Source: Palaemon carinicauda
Lineage: Eukaryota; Arthropoda; Malacostraca; Decapoda; Palaemonidae
Assembly: GCF_036898095.1 (NCBI RefSeq)
Contig: NC_090751.1
Span: 85,912,942 to 85,976,941, forward strand
Reading direction: 5' to 3'
DNA: 64,000 nt
The notes under the pieces were generated by a model. That model had not been told where the DNA came from and made no database searches. It saw only the letters and a program-made list of their open reading frames with translations. The position numbers were made by a program, and so were the translations under genes. This document shows, piece by piece, positions 21,772-35,610 of the stretch. The number at the start of each line of letters is the position of its first letter. Positions within the stretch are counted from its first letter, which is position 1.

Positions 21772-22199
21772 TTGTTCCTACACGGATACAAACCGTCATC
21801 CTTTACCCAGAGAATGAGTTTGAGTGCGAAAGGTTGACGGCTGTTAGATCGTTTAACGAGCAGTCAAGTGACAGGTGGGAGTGAGGAAGAGGAGCCCCTC
21901 CCCCTCACCTGACAAAGTCTCTTCACTAATGTTTTCTGCAGCTTCAAGTACGGACATACGCTGGGCTTTCAAACGAAATTACAATATACTTTTTCTTTCA
22001 GAGAGTTAATACTAGCTGTTAATTGCTATTGTGAAGCAAGACACTTGTTTGTGGGAGGATGTTCTTTACATCCAGTGTTTTTTTTGTTAAATTGTCTGTA
22101 AATCCACTCACTCTCTGTCCTCTTGCTAGGGGCATGATTGTGCTTAATCATCCCAGTGTACCGAGTGTAGGTCGTGGCCTCCTTGTGGTAGTACTGTAG

Positions 22200-24320
22200 A
22201 CATGTGCTTTGAGGGAGAGGAAGATAGCTCTGGTTCCTTCCGCTCATCGGGTGCAACTGCTTTCGTTGCTTGTGTGCTCGCTTCCAAGTCTCATTTCCCG
22301 GAGAGTGTGGCAGGAGCATGGAGCCCTTGTACTGTACCTATGTCGTCGGATTTTCAGGTTCTGGTGGCGTGTGGTGTTCTTCCTTTATTCATCACATCCT
22401 ATCGGAGACTGGAGGCTCTTCTCCGTTTATAATACCACTGACGACAAGTGTGACCTAAGGAGGGTTTGGCCTCCTTTGGTGTTTCAGGTAGGCTCACCAG
22501 TGCCAGTGTCTCCTTGTTATCCCCAATGTCAGTATTCTGGTGATGTCTGCAGTGGTTCCTCCTCGCTAGGAGCCAGGGGCCCGAAGGATGTGTTCCTTGG
22601 TGCGTGGGGGTGTTTGTTCCCATGCATCTCCTGCCCCCCTTCTCATATGCTTTTCCTCGACTCCTCTTCCTTGTCATTCTCTTCGGCTTCCAACTATAGC
22701 ACTTCTAAGATGAAGAAGTCGAGGAGGGCTTGTCAGCTTTAAGTCATAGGAGTGGGACCCCTTTTGACATCACCTTTTTAGGAGGGGTAGGCAGCACCAT
22801 GGGGGAAGGAGCCACACCCCTGTATTACGGCCTTGAGCCCTGATCTCTTGGGCCTGAGCTCTTGACCCCGACTACCCCATCAGCCAAGTGGGACTAATAT
22901 GGTTCCAAATCTAGCCCCCCCCCCTCCCCCGAGCATCAAGCTTCTGCTCTACTGAGGCCAGACTTGGGTCCCTGGCTATCCTGGTAGCCAAACGGGTCTG
23001 GTGTTACTTCTGTGTTTAGTTTCCACGTGGGCTGATGTACAGAGCCAAGGCCGTGACCCCAGGGTTGCACCTTCATGGGACTCTGGTCCCAGGCTACCTC
23101 AGTAGCAAAATAGGACAAATGTTACGGCCCCACGTTTTCCCCCCCGCTGCGGTCATTGTACGGGGCTAGAACAGAATCTCCAGAACATGCTGCCTCATTG
23201 GCCTTAGCGAGACTGGGGTATAAAATGTCTCGAGGACTCCGAACCGCTGTACGGTGTACATTGAGGCAGACTACCCCTTGTCAGAGAGTTCCTTTGTGAA
23301 GGTCCATATTTTCATTTGCGAGTGTAATGGCCTGGGGGAGAAAGCTGTGGCATCTCCAGCAGGGAGAACTTTGGTCATTCATTGGGACTGAGGTGCTCCT
23401 CAAGGTTCGGAGCCCTCGTTAGAGTTGCCATGGGCGGATCTGGTGAATTTGGCCCTGGATTGAGTGAATGGTCAGATCTGGCTCTGAGAACTCACTTCAG
23501 TACAGTTGGTCAAGCAAGATCCTGCCTCCTCACCCACACTCTCCATGTAGTGGAAGTTCTTCACGCGAGAGAATGCTGCGTCTACACCTCTGCCAGTTAA
23601 CCCGTCAGTGTGCGCCCTGACGGAGATCTCTCGGAGAAACTCGACGCGGAGGGCACTTCCTTCTCAGCCTCTGAGTCACTGGCCAAGGAGGTTTTAGGCT
23701 CTCCATGCTGCTTCCTGGCTAGACCAGTGGTCAGGAGCAGTGACATACTTTGCAAAGTCAATGAAGTTGCCAACCAGTGAAGCTTTGGAGAAGTACAAGA
23801 GTCTTGTGCTGTTAGGCAGGAAGGCAGTTGCCTTCCCTGTCCACCACTCAACAATCCTGTGTGCCAACAGGCTTTTGAAGAGGTGAGATCCTGTGGTTTT
23901 CGATTCTCAAAACAAGTTTTCCCAGAGATGGAGTTGGCGTTGCGAAACTCGTTGGTACGGTGTGCCACGTCTCTCCTTTCTGAGACTCGTGTGCAGGCAG
24001 CGATGGAATCAAGGGGGACCGTTTCGCAGGAATCCCTGATCTTGTGCCCTGTCTCCTTCATGGTCCCTGTCTCTTCGAACTTGGTGGCAGCCAAACTTTT
24101 GGGTGCGGCCAAGCCTGCTGGGTCTGAATTTAGGAACATCCTTGCACCTGTTCTGCAATCCCTGTTTGTAACCCCCATGACCTCTTCCCGAAAAGAGCAT
24201 CGGTGTAAACAGCTTTTTCGGGCACCCCAACCCGTCCCTGTTAGGAAGGATGGTGGAGGGAAGGAGAAGGAAGTGCTGATGGTCATCATTCCCCCTCCCT
24301 CACTGTTGATAGTAGGGTGA
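22200..24320 (+). pseudogene. DIRS-G gag-like region
   Basis: This is the 5' coding part before RT. The longest frames are 22209-22742 (177 aa, ending KMKKSRRACQL) and 23859-24320 (153 aa; MELALRNSLVRCATSLLSET, PVPVRKDGGGKEKEVL). The second frame is helical and basic at its end, as DIRS Gag C-termini are. No zinc knuckle is seen. The assignment is by position and composition. Confidence 0.45.
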
Positions 24321-24599
24321 TGCCTGTCTCGCCACTGAGTGACTGGGCAGAGAAACAGGGCTGTATGATGAGTGGTGAGTATCTTTTGGGATGGTTATTT
24401 GCTACCCTTTCTGGACTGCCACCAACCCCCATCTCAAGTCCCGATCAAGTTCCCTCTGCATTATCTAACATTACCAAAAGCCCTGACCTTGTAGTCAGAG
24501 GTGGACAGGATGTTGGAGAACACACTAGAAGTTGTTTGAGACAAGTCTCTGGGCTTTTAAAGTCATCTCTTCCTAGTGGAGATGGTGACTGGGGGCTGG

Positions 24600-25650
24600 A
24601 GACAAGTCATTGACCTCTCTCTCAATAAGTTTGTTCGCCATACAAAATTCAGAATTGAAACTGCCGTCTGTGCTGTTTTCTAGTAGAGAGGGAGACTTCA
24701 TGCTTTCAGTAAACATGAAGGACACATACTTTCAAGTGTCTTCTTCATTCCTCTCGAAAGTACCTACAGTAAGCTTCTCCCTCTACAGTATGGTGTACCA
24801 GTTCAAGACTCTGCTTTGGACTGTGTACGGCTCCCCAGGTGTTTATGCAGGTGTTCACCTTGGTAGCCACTAGGACCCTTTCACCTTAGTAGCTGCTTGG
24901 AACCATTTACGAGGGGTACATATGTTGATGCATCAGTACAATTGGTTGATCCTGGACTTTTTGGAGAGGTCGTTGCTACAGGATTAAGATCGAATTCTCA
25001 TGTTATTCTGGGCAAGAGGAATGTATTTATAGACATGCATAATTACCAGGAGCAGGTTGTAGGTGCAGAGTGGTCCCTACATCCTCTTGTAGGGAAAAGG
25101 CTTCTTGCCCGGTGGGACTCTCCAGGGATTGACTTGTTTGCCACCCAGTAGAACAAGAAGTTCCCCGTGTTCTGCTCCCCAGAATCTGGCAGAACATGAC
25201 CGTAGGTTCAGGTCTTTTTCCATCCCCACTCTTCGGGAAGTGTTGGGTGGTGATCGAGAGGAGATGCTCTTATACCTTAATGGCTCTGCAGTGCTATCTG
25301 AAAGGGACCCGAAACCTCAGGCTCGAGTGTCAGAGACTTTTTGTTAGCAGTGGCAGGTCAAATTAAAAGGTTTGAAGGAACATGGCCTCTTTCTAGCTTC
25401 TTGAGATGATACGTAGGGTGTATACCTCAACTTTTGAGAGTGTCGAGGTGCCTGCTAGGACCAGAGCTCATAAAGTTTTGGGGTATTAGTCCCATTCTTG
25501 CCTTCAGGAGAAACATGTCAGTGGGACAAGTGTTGAAGGCTGGTTTTTGGAGAAGGCAGACCACCTTCACAGCCTTTTACTTGCAAGAGTATACTCGAAA
25601 GTCCCTTTGACCTGTGGTGGCTGCTCAAGCAGTTTTGTAACCAGCCCAGC
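24600..25650 (+). pseudogene. DIRS-G RT and tyrosine recombinase remnants
   Basis: RT: MLSVNMKDTYFQVSSSFLSK and YQFKTLLWTVYGSPGVYAGV (24700-24870) mirror the LDLKD.YFQ and FGLSTAP motifs. The YLDDWLIL box is replaced by HQYNWLILD near 24930. RNase H is missing: the frame jumps to QEQVVGAEWSLHPLVGKRLL and GIDLFATQ (25050-25148). Near 25505-25640 a frame reads RRNMSVGQVLKAGFWRRQTT, the conserved recombinase C-terminal block with its GPVVAAQ-like end. The copy is non-functional. Confidence 0.7.
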
Positions 25651-26129
25651 TCCCACACAGGACAGTGATGCATCTCGTCTATGGAAACATATACATGTAA
25701 ATCTGTACTGAATGGTTGCATAACTGGCTCTTCTTCATTCTTCTTTTCCCCCTCTTGAGGACAAATCCCTGATGCTACTCTTCCATGTTACGCTTCAGAA
25801 TCCGATTCTTTAGGTCTAAAGAAGTATCTCTCCCATCCCCCTTAACGAGGCGGCCAGTTTTGATCATGCAAAGTATTTTCAACTGACATTCACTTCAGAG
25901 GAAGTTTATCTCAAGATTGATTGGATACGTTCTTACACCAAGAGCCCAAGTCCTATCATGCTTTCATTCCTATAAAGTCAGGTAAACTGTTGCTGGGGTT
26001 ATCACTTTGCTTCTACACAGGTCAAGCAGTGTTCACTTCCAGGGAGGAAAGCAAACATTCCAATTAGGCTCCAAGGGGAATTCCAACCCACCAAGCAGTG
26101 ATTTTCCATAATTAGGGATGATGTTTAAT
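25651..26129. other. DIRS-G 3' spacer
   Basis: There is no gene or RNA that I recognise between the recombinase remnant and the ICR. Its position fits the DIRS 3' untranslated segment. Confidence 0.4.
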
Positions 26130-26465
26130 GCGCTGCGCAGGAATAAATCACAAATGTTTAAAGTAATTTGTATTTTTTCTAGCCTTACAAAAATGAGTCC
26201 TTTAATCCAATTTCCCTCCTCAACCACCCCTTTGAGTCCTGCCCTGAAAGGTCAAAAGTGAACGCTCTCCTTGCACCCTCACCTGCTGGATGATTTTAAC
26301 AGTCGACTCTAACTCACACTGAATCAATGTCCCTAATTAAAGGACTCGGGTTTGTATGGCAAGGAAAAATACAAATTGCTTTAAAAATTTGTGATATCTC
26401 TCTCCTTCATGACCTACTTCCATCAGAGTGCATAAGTCGGTAGTATAAAAATTGGGGGAGGTTCA

Positions 26466-27225
26466 TGGAAATAAAAGGGATTTTGACGAAGGAAAAATCT
26501 ATTTCTGGGTGAGGGACCTGTGTTGCCCAGTGAAATGCTCCTCTAGCACCGTTTCTAAGGCATAGTTATTGCTGAATATGCCAGAGAAAAAAAAGAGATG
26601 CATGGAATGCCAGGAATAAACCTAGCTTGCTCACTCATTGGGTATTGGTATAGAAAACTGGGGCATGATTGAACCACGACCATAGATCCCTCAACAATTA
26701 GACCTCTCCTTCATCAACATCTCCCCACCCCCTATCCTCATTCCTCCCAGCACCCGAAGCTTGGACCAACCAGGGTGAGGGAAAAAGGGAAAGGGTGGGT
26801 TTACTGGGCGACACAGGTCCCTCGCCAAGAAATGGATTTTTCCTTCGTCAGAATCCCTTTTCTGGGCTGGACCTGTGTCGCTCCGTGAAATCATAACAGA
26901 GAAATGGTACAAGCTTGGGTAGAGTTAAACACAAGGGACTGAAACTAAAAATATATAATGCAAAAAGAGAGTTTAATTGTACAAAAATATTTACAAATAT
27001 AAAACATAAGATATACAAAACAGACAGATAAACGGGGTAAACTCTCAAGATGAAAATGCCATTACTGTACAACAAATAAAATACAAATTTCAAGCAAACA
27101 ATGTAAACTGAGGTAAGGATGCACATCAAAAATACAACAAGAACGGTAGGGGGAGTAGGCTAGGCGGGCTAAATATGCTCCTTATAAGGAGATAAGATAA
27201 AAAAATATAAGGGGGAAAAAAAAAG
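26466..27225 (-). mobile_element. Family-2 DIRS 3' end (right ITR and ICR), solo fragment
   Basis: 26466 starts with GGGATTTTGACGAAGGAAAA, the right-end motif of DIRS-A read from its outer edge. About 26800-26890 carries the ICR (…AGAAATGGATTTTTCCTTCG | …TTCTGGGCTGGACCTGTGTC), matching 35981-36072. From 26900 to 27225 there is AT-rich 3' sequence with no domain. The coding part is absent. Confidence 0.7.
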
Positions 27226-28250
27226 GGATTTTGACGAAGGAAAAATCTATTTCTGGGGAGAGACCTGTGACGCCCGGCGAAAAAGTCCTTCTTTGTACTT
27301 TTTCTGATATAAATCTTCCAAATATACCAGAGAAAATTAAAAGCATGGAATGCAGAGGTTGCAACCCTCGCGCGAGCACCTTGTTGGTGTCGTATATCTA
27401 AAAAGGGCGTTTGTAAAACACTATTCACAGGCTGTCTTCCATTTAGATAATCCCTTCATCAAAGGGGGAGGGCCGTGACAGGCCCTAGAGAATACAGTTG
27501 GGTTACCCTACCGACACCTACCACTCGCGCTCACCAGGTCATCCTTCTGTTTTGGACTTGCCCGCTAAGTTGATAAGTGTTTTGCCCAGTGTTTTTCGAA
27601 GTGATTGTCGTTAATTCAACATGACTGACGTTGATACTTCACCCTTACCAATGTTAAGTACCATAGTTTGTTTTGGCAGCTTTTGACAGTACCGGGCATT
27701 TGTTCTGTTTCCAATATGGTGGTTTTTAGTTTTGGAAGCGATTGTCCGGCCGAGGTATCGGCAGCCATTTTGTGTTATGTTCGCTTCGGTAAATATTCTA
27801 GTTAATTTTGCCATCTGGTACTCTGTCATCTAGGTTATATCACTACGTTTTATGGCCTTTTAGTGTTATCATTAATTTTTACTATGGTATTTATTTGCTT
27901 GCAAGTCCAATTTGGACCTACGAAGAATAGCGATTTAAAGAATAGCGAATTAAAGTTTAGCGATTTAGTCTGTTAGTTTGTACTCGCCTCAGAGGCTTCG
28001 ATTTAGACTATATCCATATTTATTTGTTACGTTGTCGTTATTCTTCGTTCTTGGTTATTACTAAGAAAAGCAATCAATTTTATTAATGTTCTTGTTTTAT
28101 TGTGTGATGTTAGTTTTTTTATTATGTAACCTTGAGAGCGAAAACAGAGACTGCTCGTTCCCTGTTCTACAGATATGAGTTATCCCTTCTCTCGTTTTCT
28201 TTGTTAGCTCGAGTAAGAGAGGTGAATTTCCCGTTCTCCGTTTTTATACG
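27226..28250 (-). mobile_element. Second family-2 DIRS right terminal repeat and unassigned sequence
   Basis: The right-end motif recurs at 27226, followed by CCTGTGACGCCCGGCGAAAA…, so a second copy ends here. From about 27440 to 28250 the sequence has no frame, repeat or domain that I can name, though it lies between a right end and recombinase remnants of the same family. The middle portion is unassigned. Confidence 0.55.
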
Positions 28251-28680
28251 ATCACGAGTTATTCAGGCCTCCTCTTAGTATCAGAGTTGATGATAGTACG
28301 TTTAATATTATAAACGTTTTTATTGATGTGGTTACTGTTAATATAGCTAACACTATTAATAGGTACGTTAGTGTATGAGTCATTAATTGGGGTCGTTCTG
28401 ATGTTCCATCACCTGAGGCCATAGCCGTTAGAAATAAAGTCTTCCTAAGAAGAGTGATATAAGAGCAGGATTCATTGTCCGTGTCCATCGCAAGTTTGAG
28501 AACACCGTTCAGAGACCAAGAGTCCTTTTGTGGCCGAACCGAAGGTCGAAGCCTAGCACATGTTTTTGGGGTTGATGAGAAATAGGAATCAGCTAGGTTA
28601 ATGTTGAACCCAACAAGGTAGATCTTCTTCAAAGCTGACTTGATGGTGGTAAAAGAAAGGACCTTTTTACAATGGTTCAT
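28251..28680 (-). pseudogene. Family-2 DIRS tyrosine recombinase fragment (N-terminal half)
   Basis: The - frame from 28680 reads TTIKSALKKIYLVGFNINLA, DSYFSSTPKTCARLRPS and VLKLAMDTDNESCSYITLLR. It aligns block for block with DIRS-A (36875-37560; TTTKSALKKIFHIGFDIDLT). The conserved SGSRISELSAL, which carries the first catalytic Arg in DIRS-A, has become SGDGTSERPQL here, so the Arg is lost. The frame then runs into unrelated sequence. Confidence 0.75.
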
Positions 28681-28960
28681 CTCTATCCGGAGGATTTATA
28701 CTCCCACTCGCCACTGTCGCAAATTTAAGGCCTCAAAGGATTTTAAATATGAGATTTCCATCTGGTATACCTTTTCAAATCTTTAAAATTCTTGTTATGG
28801 AAATAATTAACTGAGTTTGCCACAGCTCAGACATCATGGGCAATAAGGAAATTCGTTATTTTTATACTCGCCTGATGTTCATATACATTCCCACCTTCCT
28901 TCCCACTGATTAGTGATGTCAAGAAGATAGGATAATAGTTTCGACTTTGATGACTTAAGC
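28681..28960 (-). pseudogene. Family-2 DIRS tyrosine recombinase fragment (C-terminal part)
   Basis: Broken - frames contain VNYFHNKNFKDLKRYTRWKS-like text followed by LRP..ICDSGEWEYKSSG, the C-terminal block of DIRS-A recombinase (FFHHMKFEELTKYTGWKSPK). On this strand the C-terminal part lies upstream of the N-terminal part at 28251-28680, so two copies or a rearrangement are involved. The same block recurs at 34303-34530. Confidence 0.6.
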
Positions 28961-29415
28961 TGACACCTTGGGTTACCATTAGTCACCAGATGCCACCCTA
29001 GTTGGTGAAAGGTGTGCCTTCTTGAAGAGAAGAAGAGGGGAATTTTATAGTTTCTTTTGGGTTATATGTCAATGTAAATCAAGCTTCAAGAACAAACCAA
29101 TATGAGTACAGTATAGAAATAGAAAATTTTATTATTAAATTGTAAATTTTTCTTTTTTTTGAACATGAAAGCTTCATATTGTGCTGTGTGATCTCCATAA
29201 TTTTATTCTTACTTTGCATTTGTAATCACATCACCACATAATCTATTAGTGCTGTATTCTATCCTTGTATTTATGCACTATACAATATGTATGCTAAAAA
29301 TTAATGAATGTTCATTTTATCATTTAAAGAAGTAGTTCAGTGTAAATTAGATACCGACTGATGCACTTACCAAGGCTACTAATTTTCTGCGACAGTATTC
29401 GTTACATGTTTTAAG

Positions 29416-29915
29416 NNNNNNNNNNNNNNNNNNNNNNNNNNNNNNNNNNNNNNNNNNNNNNNNNNNNNNNNNNNNNNNNNNNNNNNNNNNNNNNNNNNNN
29501 NNNNNNNNNNNNNNNNNNNNNNNNNNNNNNNNNNNNNNNNNNNNNNNNNNNNNNNNNNNNNNNNNNNNNNNNNNNNNNNNNNNNNNNNNNNNNNNNNNNN
29601 NNNNNNNNNNNNNNNNNNNNNNNNNNNNNNNNNNNNNNNNNNNNNNNNNNNNNNNNNNNNNNNNNNNNNNNNNNNNNNNNNNNNNNNNNNNNNNNNNNNN
29701 NNNNNNNNNNNNNNNNNNNNNNNNNNNNNNNNNNNNNNNNNNNNNNNNNNNNNNNNNNNNNNNNNNNNNNNNNNNNNNNNNNNNNNNNNNNNNNNNNNNN
29801 NNNNNNNNNNNNNNNNNNNNNNNNNNNNNNNNNNNNNNNNNNNNNNNNNNNNNNNNNNNNNNNNNNNNNNNNNNNNNNNNNNNNNNNNNNNNNNNNNNNN
29901 NNNNNNNNNNNNNNN
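29416..29915. other. Assembly gap, 500 N
   Basis: Exactly 500 N. The left contig's last about 9 kb matches the right contig's first about 5 kb in the same orientation. Confidence 0.99.
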
Positions 29916-31467
29916 ATCTAACTCCTAAGAAGTAGATTGAATAAATTCCACTAATTTGAAAAAAAAAATGCTCTTGAAGTGAATTCAAGAGATTGTAAAG
30001 CTTTGGATGTGGAATTGACAAGACGAGCAGAAATTACAGATCAAGGATACTAAGGACGTTGTAAATTGCGGTTATGTAAATATTCAATTTCTTGATAATA
30101 GAACAAAATAATTCAAAGACAGAGATGAAGCAGAATTTTTTTTACATAGCAATATCTGAAACATGGCCAAATGACTTTGACAAGGCTAAGATAACTGAAA
30201 TGACCCCGAATACACATACAGTACAGTACAGTACTTTATTTCATATTCCGAGACAGGGTGAGTAAGGGGGGAGTTGGGCTCTTCATTCTCAAAGTCTTTT
30301 CTAATCTCAAGATGTTATAAGAATTAGTATAATAAGTTTTGAATATACGGAAACTAACTTTACACACAAAAATTAAAAATATCTATTGTAATAGTCAAAA
30401 AATCTCCAAAAATAAATGTAAATATCTTTTTTGAGAAGTTCAGTATGCTCATTGAGCTGATTGACATGGCAACAATGAAATTATTTATCTGTGGAGACAT
30501 CAATTTTTGGATGTACTACTGTATGCATCAAATTGTGATGCTTCAGTCTTTAGTAAACTATTGGAATCATATAAATTGGTTAATAAAGTTGATTGTAGAA
30601 CAGCTTTGACTGGGCATGATGGAATGAACAATATTATATCAAATATGAATATGGAAGAGAAGTGTACTATTTCTCTGTTGCAAAAGCTTATAACTTTTAG
30701 ATTACCTTTATAGAAACACTCAATGTTAAGGAAAATAAGCTTTAGATGTAAATAAAATTTTTCTCCTTGTGTATTTATTGATGGTTACAAAGAAATTATT
30801 ATCATTATTCCCTGCTGTCATGTAAATCAATGTTTATTAGGCTCTGTATGTTCTGATTGCCTTATAACTGTATACAATTAGGTGAATGAAAATGAATATG
30901 ATAACATGTGCCCCTTGATGGAAAAGACTACTGTATAACTCTTATGGACCAATATTCTTGCTTCAATAGGAAGACTTTACAGTAAAAGAAGGTAAAAGAC
31001 GTAAACAAATAGTGGAGTTGGTTAAAAACTGAAAGTGCTTAGGTGCAGTACAAAACCTGATAGTGCTAATGCCTTTTAAGGAGGAAAAGGAACTGATGAT
31101 ATATGAAAAAAATCCAGGAAGCAAAAACAGACATGAATACAGTTAGTTATAATGTCTCCTAAATTGTATCATGGGAAATGAAAATAAAAAATGCTACCAG
31201 ATGGATATAACAATCAAGAAATGGCTAATAAATTTATAGAATTATTTTAAACCAAATGGAAAATATAAATGGGTCTTTTACAGATATTCCATATCAGATT
31301 AGTGCTGTACCAGATACACAAATAAGATTAACAAGATTTAATAATCCAGGTATAACAAAAGATGAACCCATCAGGATTATTGAGGGGGAAATAAAACGAA
31401 TTGTGCGATTGATCTGATGCCAATATCCAACGAAATTGGATGTGTACTAGGCTCAATCTTATTTTCT
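29916..31467 (+). pseudogene. LINE endonuclease/linker remnant, second haplotype copy
   Basis: Equivalent to 20237-21771 and uninterrupted on its left side by DIRS. The frame from 30507 reads SNCDASVFSKLLESYKLVNK, and GDINFW lies just upstream in another phase. A four-base difference near 30518 (TACTGTATG) shifts the frame relative to copy 1. It ends at the DIRS-G left end near 31468. Confidence 0.75.
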
Positions 31468-31983
31468 TTGTTCCTACACGGATACAAACCGTCATCCTTT
31501 ACCCAGAGAATGAGTTTGAGTGCTAAAGGTTGACGGCTGTTAGATCGTTTAACGAGCAGTCTAGTGACAGGTGGGAGTGAGGAAGAGGAGCCCCTCCCCC
31601 TCACCTGACAAAGTCTCTTCACTAATGTTTTCTGCAGCTTCAAGTATGGACATCCGCTGGGCCTTCAAACGAAATTACAATATACTTTTTCTTTCAGAGT
31701 TAATACTAGCTGTTAATTGCTATTGTGAAGCAAGACACTTGTTTGTGGGAGGATGTTCTTTACATCCAGTGTTTTTTTTTGTTAAATTGTCAGTAAATCC
31801 ACTCACTCTCTGTCCTCTTGCTAGGGGCATGATTGTGCTTAATCATCCCAGTGTACCGAGTGTAGGTCGTGGCCTCCTTGTGGTAGTACTGTAGACATGT
31901 GCTTTGAGGGAGAGGAAGATAGCTCTGGTTCCTTCCGCTCATCGGGTGCAACTGCTTTCGTTGCTTGTGTGCTCGCTTCCAAG

Positions 31984-32979
<996 letters not shown>

Positions 32980-34302
32980 CTTCCAAGTCTCATTTCCCGG
33001 AGAGTGTGGCAGGAGCATGGAGCCCTTGTACTGTACCTATGTCGTCGGATTTTCAGGTTCTGGTGGCGTGTGGTGTTCTTCCTTTATTCATCACATCCTA
33101 TCGGAGACTGGAGGCTCTTCTCCATTTATAATACCACTGATGATGAGTGTGACCTAAGGAGGGTTTGGCCTCCTTTGGTGTTTCAGGTAGGCTCACCAGT
33201 GCCAGTATCTCCTTGTTATCCCCAATGTCAGTATTCTGGTGATGTCTGCAGTAGCTCCTCCTCGCTAGGAGCCAGGGGCCCGAAGGATGTGTTCCTTGGT
33301 GCGTGGGGGTGTTTGTTCCCATGCATCTCCTGCCCCCCTTCTCATATGCTTTTCCTCGACTCCTCTTCCTTGTCATTCTCTTCGGCTTCCAACTATAGCA
33401 CTTCTAAGATGAAGAAGTCGAGGAGGGCATGTCAGCTTTAAGTCAGAGGAGTGGGGACCCCTTTTGACATCACCTTTTTAGGAGGGGTAGGCAGCACCAT
33501 GGGGGAAGGAGCCACACCCCTGTATTACGGCCTTGAGCCCTGATCTCTTGGGCCTGAGCTCTTGACCCCGACTACCCCATCAGCCAAGTGGGACTAGTAT
33601 GGTTCCAAATCTAGCCCCCCCCCCCTCCCCTGAGCATCAAGCTTCTGCCCTACTGATGCCAGACTTGGGTCCCTGGCTATCCTGGTAGCCAAACGGGTCT
33701 GGTGTTAGTTCTGTGTTTAGTTTCCACGTGGGCTGATGTACAGAGCCAAGGCCGTGACCCCAGGGTTGCGCCTTCATGGGATTCTGGTCCCAGGCTACCT
33801 CAGTAGCAAAATAGGACAAATGTTACGGCCCCACGTTTCCCCCCCCCGCTGCGGTCATTGTACGGGGCTAGAACAGAATCTCCAGAACATGCTGCCTCAT
33901 TGGCCTTAGCGAGACTGGGGTATAAAATGTCTCGAGGACTCCGAATCGCTGTACGGTGTACATTGAGGCAGACTACCCCTAGTCAGAGAGTTCCTTTGTG
34001 AAGGTCCATATTTTCATTTGCGAGTGTAATGGCCTGGGGGAGAAAACTGTGGCATCTCCAGCAGGGAGAACTTTGGTCATTCATTGGGACTGAGGTGCTC
34101 CTCAAGGTTCGGAGCCCTCGTTTGAGTTGCCATGGGCGGATCTGGTGAATTTGGCCCTGGATTGAGTGAATGGCCAGATCTGGCTCTGAGAACTCACTTC
34201 AGTACAGTTGGTCAAGCAAGATCCTGCCTCCTCACCCACACTCTCCATGTAGTGGAAGTTCTTCACGCGAGAGAATGCTGCGTCCACACCTCTGCCAGTT
34301 AA

Positions 34303-34530
34303 CCATCCGGTGTACTTTTTCATATCTTCAAAATTCATGTTATGGAAATAATTAACTGAGGTTGCCACAGCTCGGACATCATGGGCAATAAGGAAATTTT
34401 TTATTTTCATACTCACCTGATGTTCATATACATACCCACCTTCCTTCCCACTGATTAGTGATGTCAAGAAGATAGGATAATAGTTTTGACTTTGAGACCT
34501 TGGGTTACCATTAGTCACCATTAGTCACCA
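34303..34530 (-). pseudogene. Family-2 DIRS tyrosine recombinase C-terminal fragment
   Basis: The - frame reads NFLIAHDVRAVATSVNYFHN and MNFEDMKKYTGW, which carries the conserved H-x-x-R (HDVR) of the recombinase and matches DIRS-A HDIRAVATSINFFHH. The catalytic Tyr block is lost at the junction with DIRS-G. It is equivalent to 28736-28960 on the other copy, where the frame is more broken. Confidence 0.75.
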
Positions 34531-35293
34531 GATGCCACCCTAGTTGGTGAAAGGTGTGTCTTCTTGAAGAGAAGAAAAGGGGAATTTTATAGTTACTTTT
34601 GGGTTGTATGTCGATGTAAATCAAGCTTAAAGATCAAACCAATATGAGTAGAGTATAGAAGTAGAAAATTTTATTATTAAATTGTAAATTTTTCTTTTTT
34701 TGAACATGAAAGCTTCATATTGTGCTTTGTGATCTCCATAATTTTATTCTTATTTTGCATTTGTAATCATATCACCACATAATCTATTAGTGCTGTATGG
34801 TATCCTTGTATTTATGCACTAAACAATATGTATACTAAAAATTAATCAATGTTCATTTTATCATTTAAAGAAGTAGTTCAGTGTAATATAGATACCGACT
34901 GATGCACTTACCAAGGCTACTAATTTTCTGCGACAGTATTCGTTATACGTTTTAAGAGTGATTTATGACTTTTTATAAATTTTTTTCCATGTTAGACATT
35001 ACAATTTAAAATAAAATACTGTACAGGGTAAAAGTGGGAAACTCAATTCATTAGCAAATAAATTTCTGTAAAAAGCATTTAAATGACAAAGGTTGTAATT
35101 CTGCTGTGTACAGTATTTTAAAATGTTGATATATTAAATTGTTGATATATTAAATTGTTGATATTTAAAAATATCATGAATGTCTATTTAGCCATCAGTA
35201 AGGGATTTGATGATTAATAACAAGTTTTTGAAATGTTATTTGAAACCATATTTTTTTATGTTTAAGTTAAGTTAGATTATATTCCCTCTACAG
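34531..35293 (+). other. ITPA intron 1, 3' end
   Basis: AT-rich sequence (34531-34957 also present at 28980-29415) runs up to the acceptor TTCCCTCTACAG at 35293. I see no gene or TE ends. Three tandem ATATTAAATTGTTG units lie near 35130-35170. Confidence 0.6.
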
Positions 35294-35445
35294 AGTTGTT
35301 AGCCAGAAAATTGATCTACCTGAGTACCAGGGGGAGGCTGATGATATTAGTCGTTTGAAATGTCAAGCAGCAGCGGAACTCATAAAGGCTCCAGTTATTG
35401 TTGAGGACACATGTTTGTGTTTTAATGCACTTGGGGGACTCCCAG
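35294..35445 (+). CDS. ITPA: ITPA exon 2 (inosine triphosphate pyrophosphatase)
   Basis: The exon completes the split Arg codon and adds [20 protein letters not shown], then [20 protein letters not shown] and [19 protein letters not shown] and [17 protein letters not shown] are diagnostic of the ITPA/Ham1 family. The conserved Glu-Asp (VED) near residue 70 of the protein contributes to metal and substrate binding in this fold. The acceptor is CTACAG at 35293 and the donor is GTAAG at 35446. The exon ends in phase 1 (G|, giving the Gly of GLPG-P). A TA/CA microsatellite begins about 23 bp past the donor, and a DIRS end lies 165 bp past it. The remaining exons (from PYIKWF onward in other animals) were not found downstream. 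Confidence 0.92.
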
Positions 35446-35468
35446 GTAAGTTTGAAACCTTCACTAAC

Positions 35469-35610
<142 letters not shown>

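Larger units (their letters stand above)
21772..26395 (+). mobile_element. DIRS-like retrotransposon 'DIRS-G', decayed
   Basis: The left end near 21772 (TTGTTCCTACACGGATAC) is diverged from, but alignable to, the sequence predicted by the ICR at about 26130-26180. The right end at 26395 (…AAAAATTTGTGAT) agrees with the ICR's second half (ATCACAAATGTTTAAAGTAA). Between them lie gag-like, RT and recombinase remnants. Most of RNase H is deleted. This is the oldest-looking DIRS here. The left 1.8 kb is present again at 31468-34302 on the other haplotype, where the rest is absent. Confidence 0.75.
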
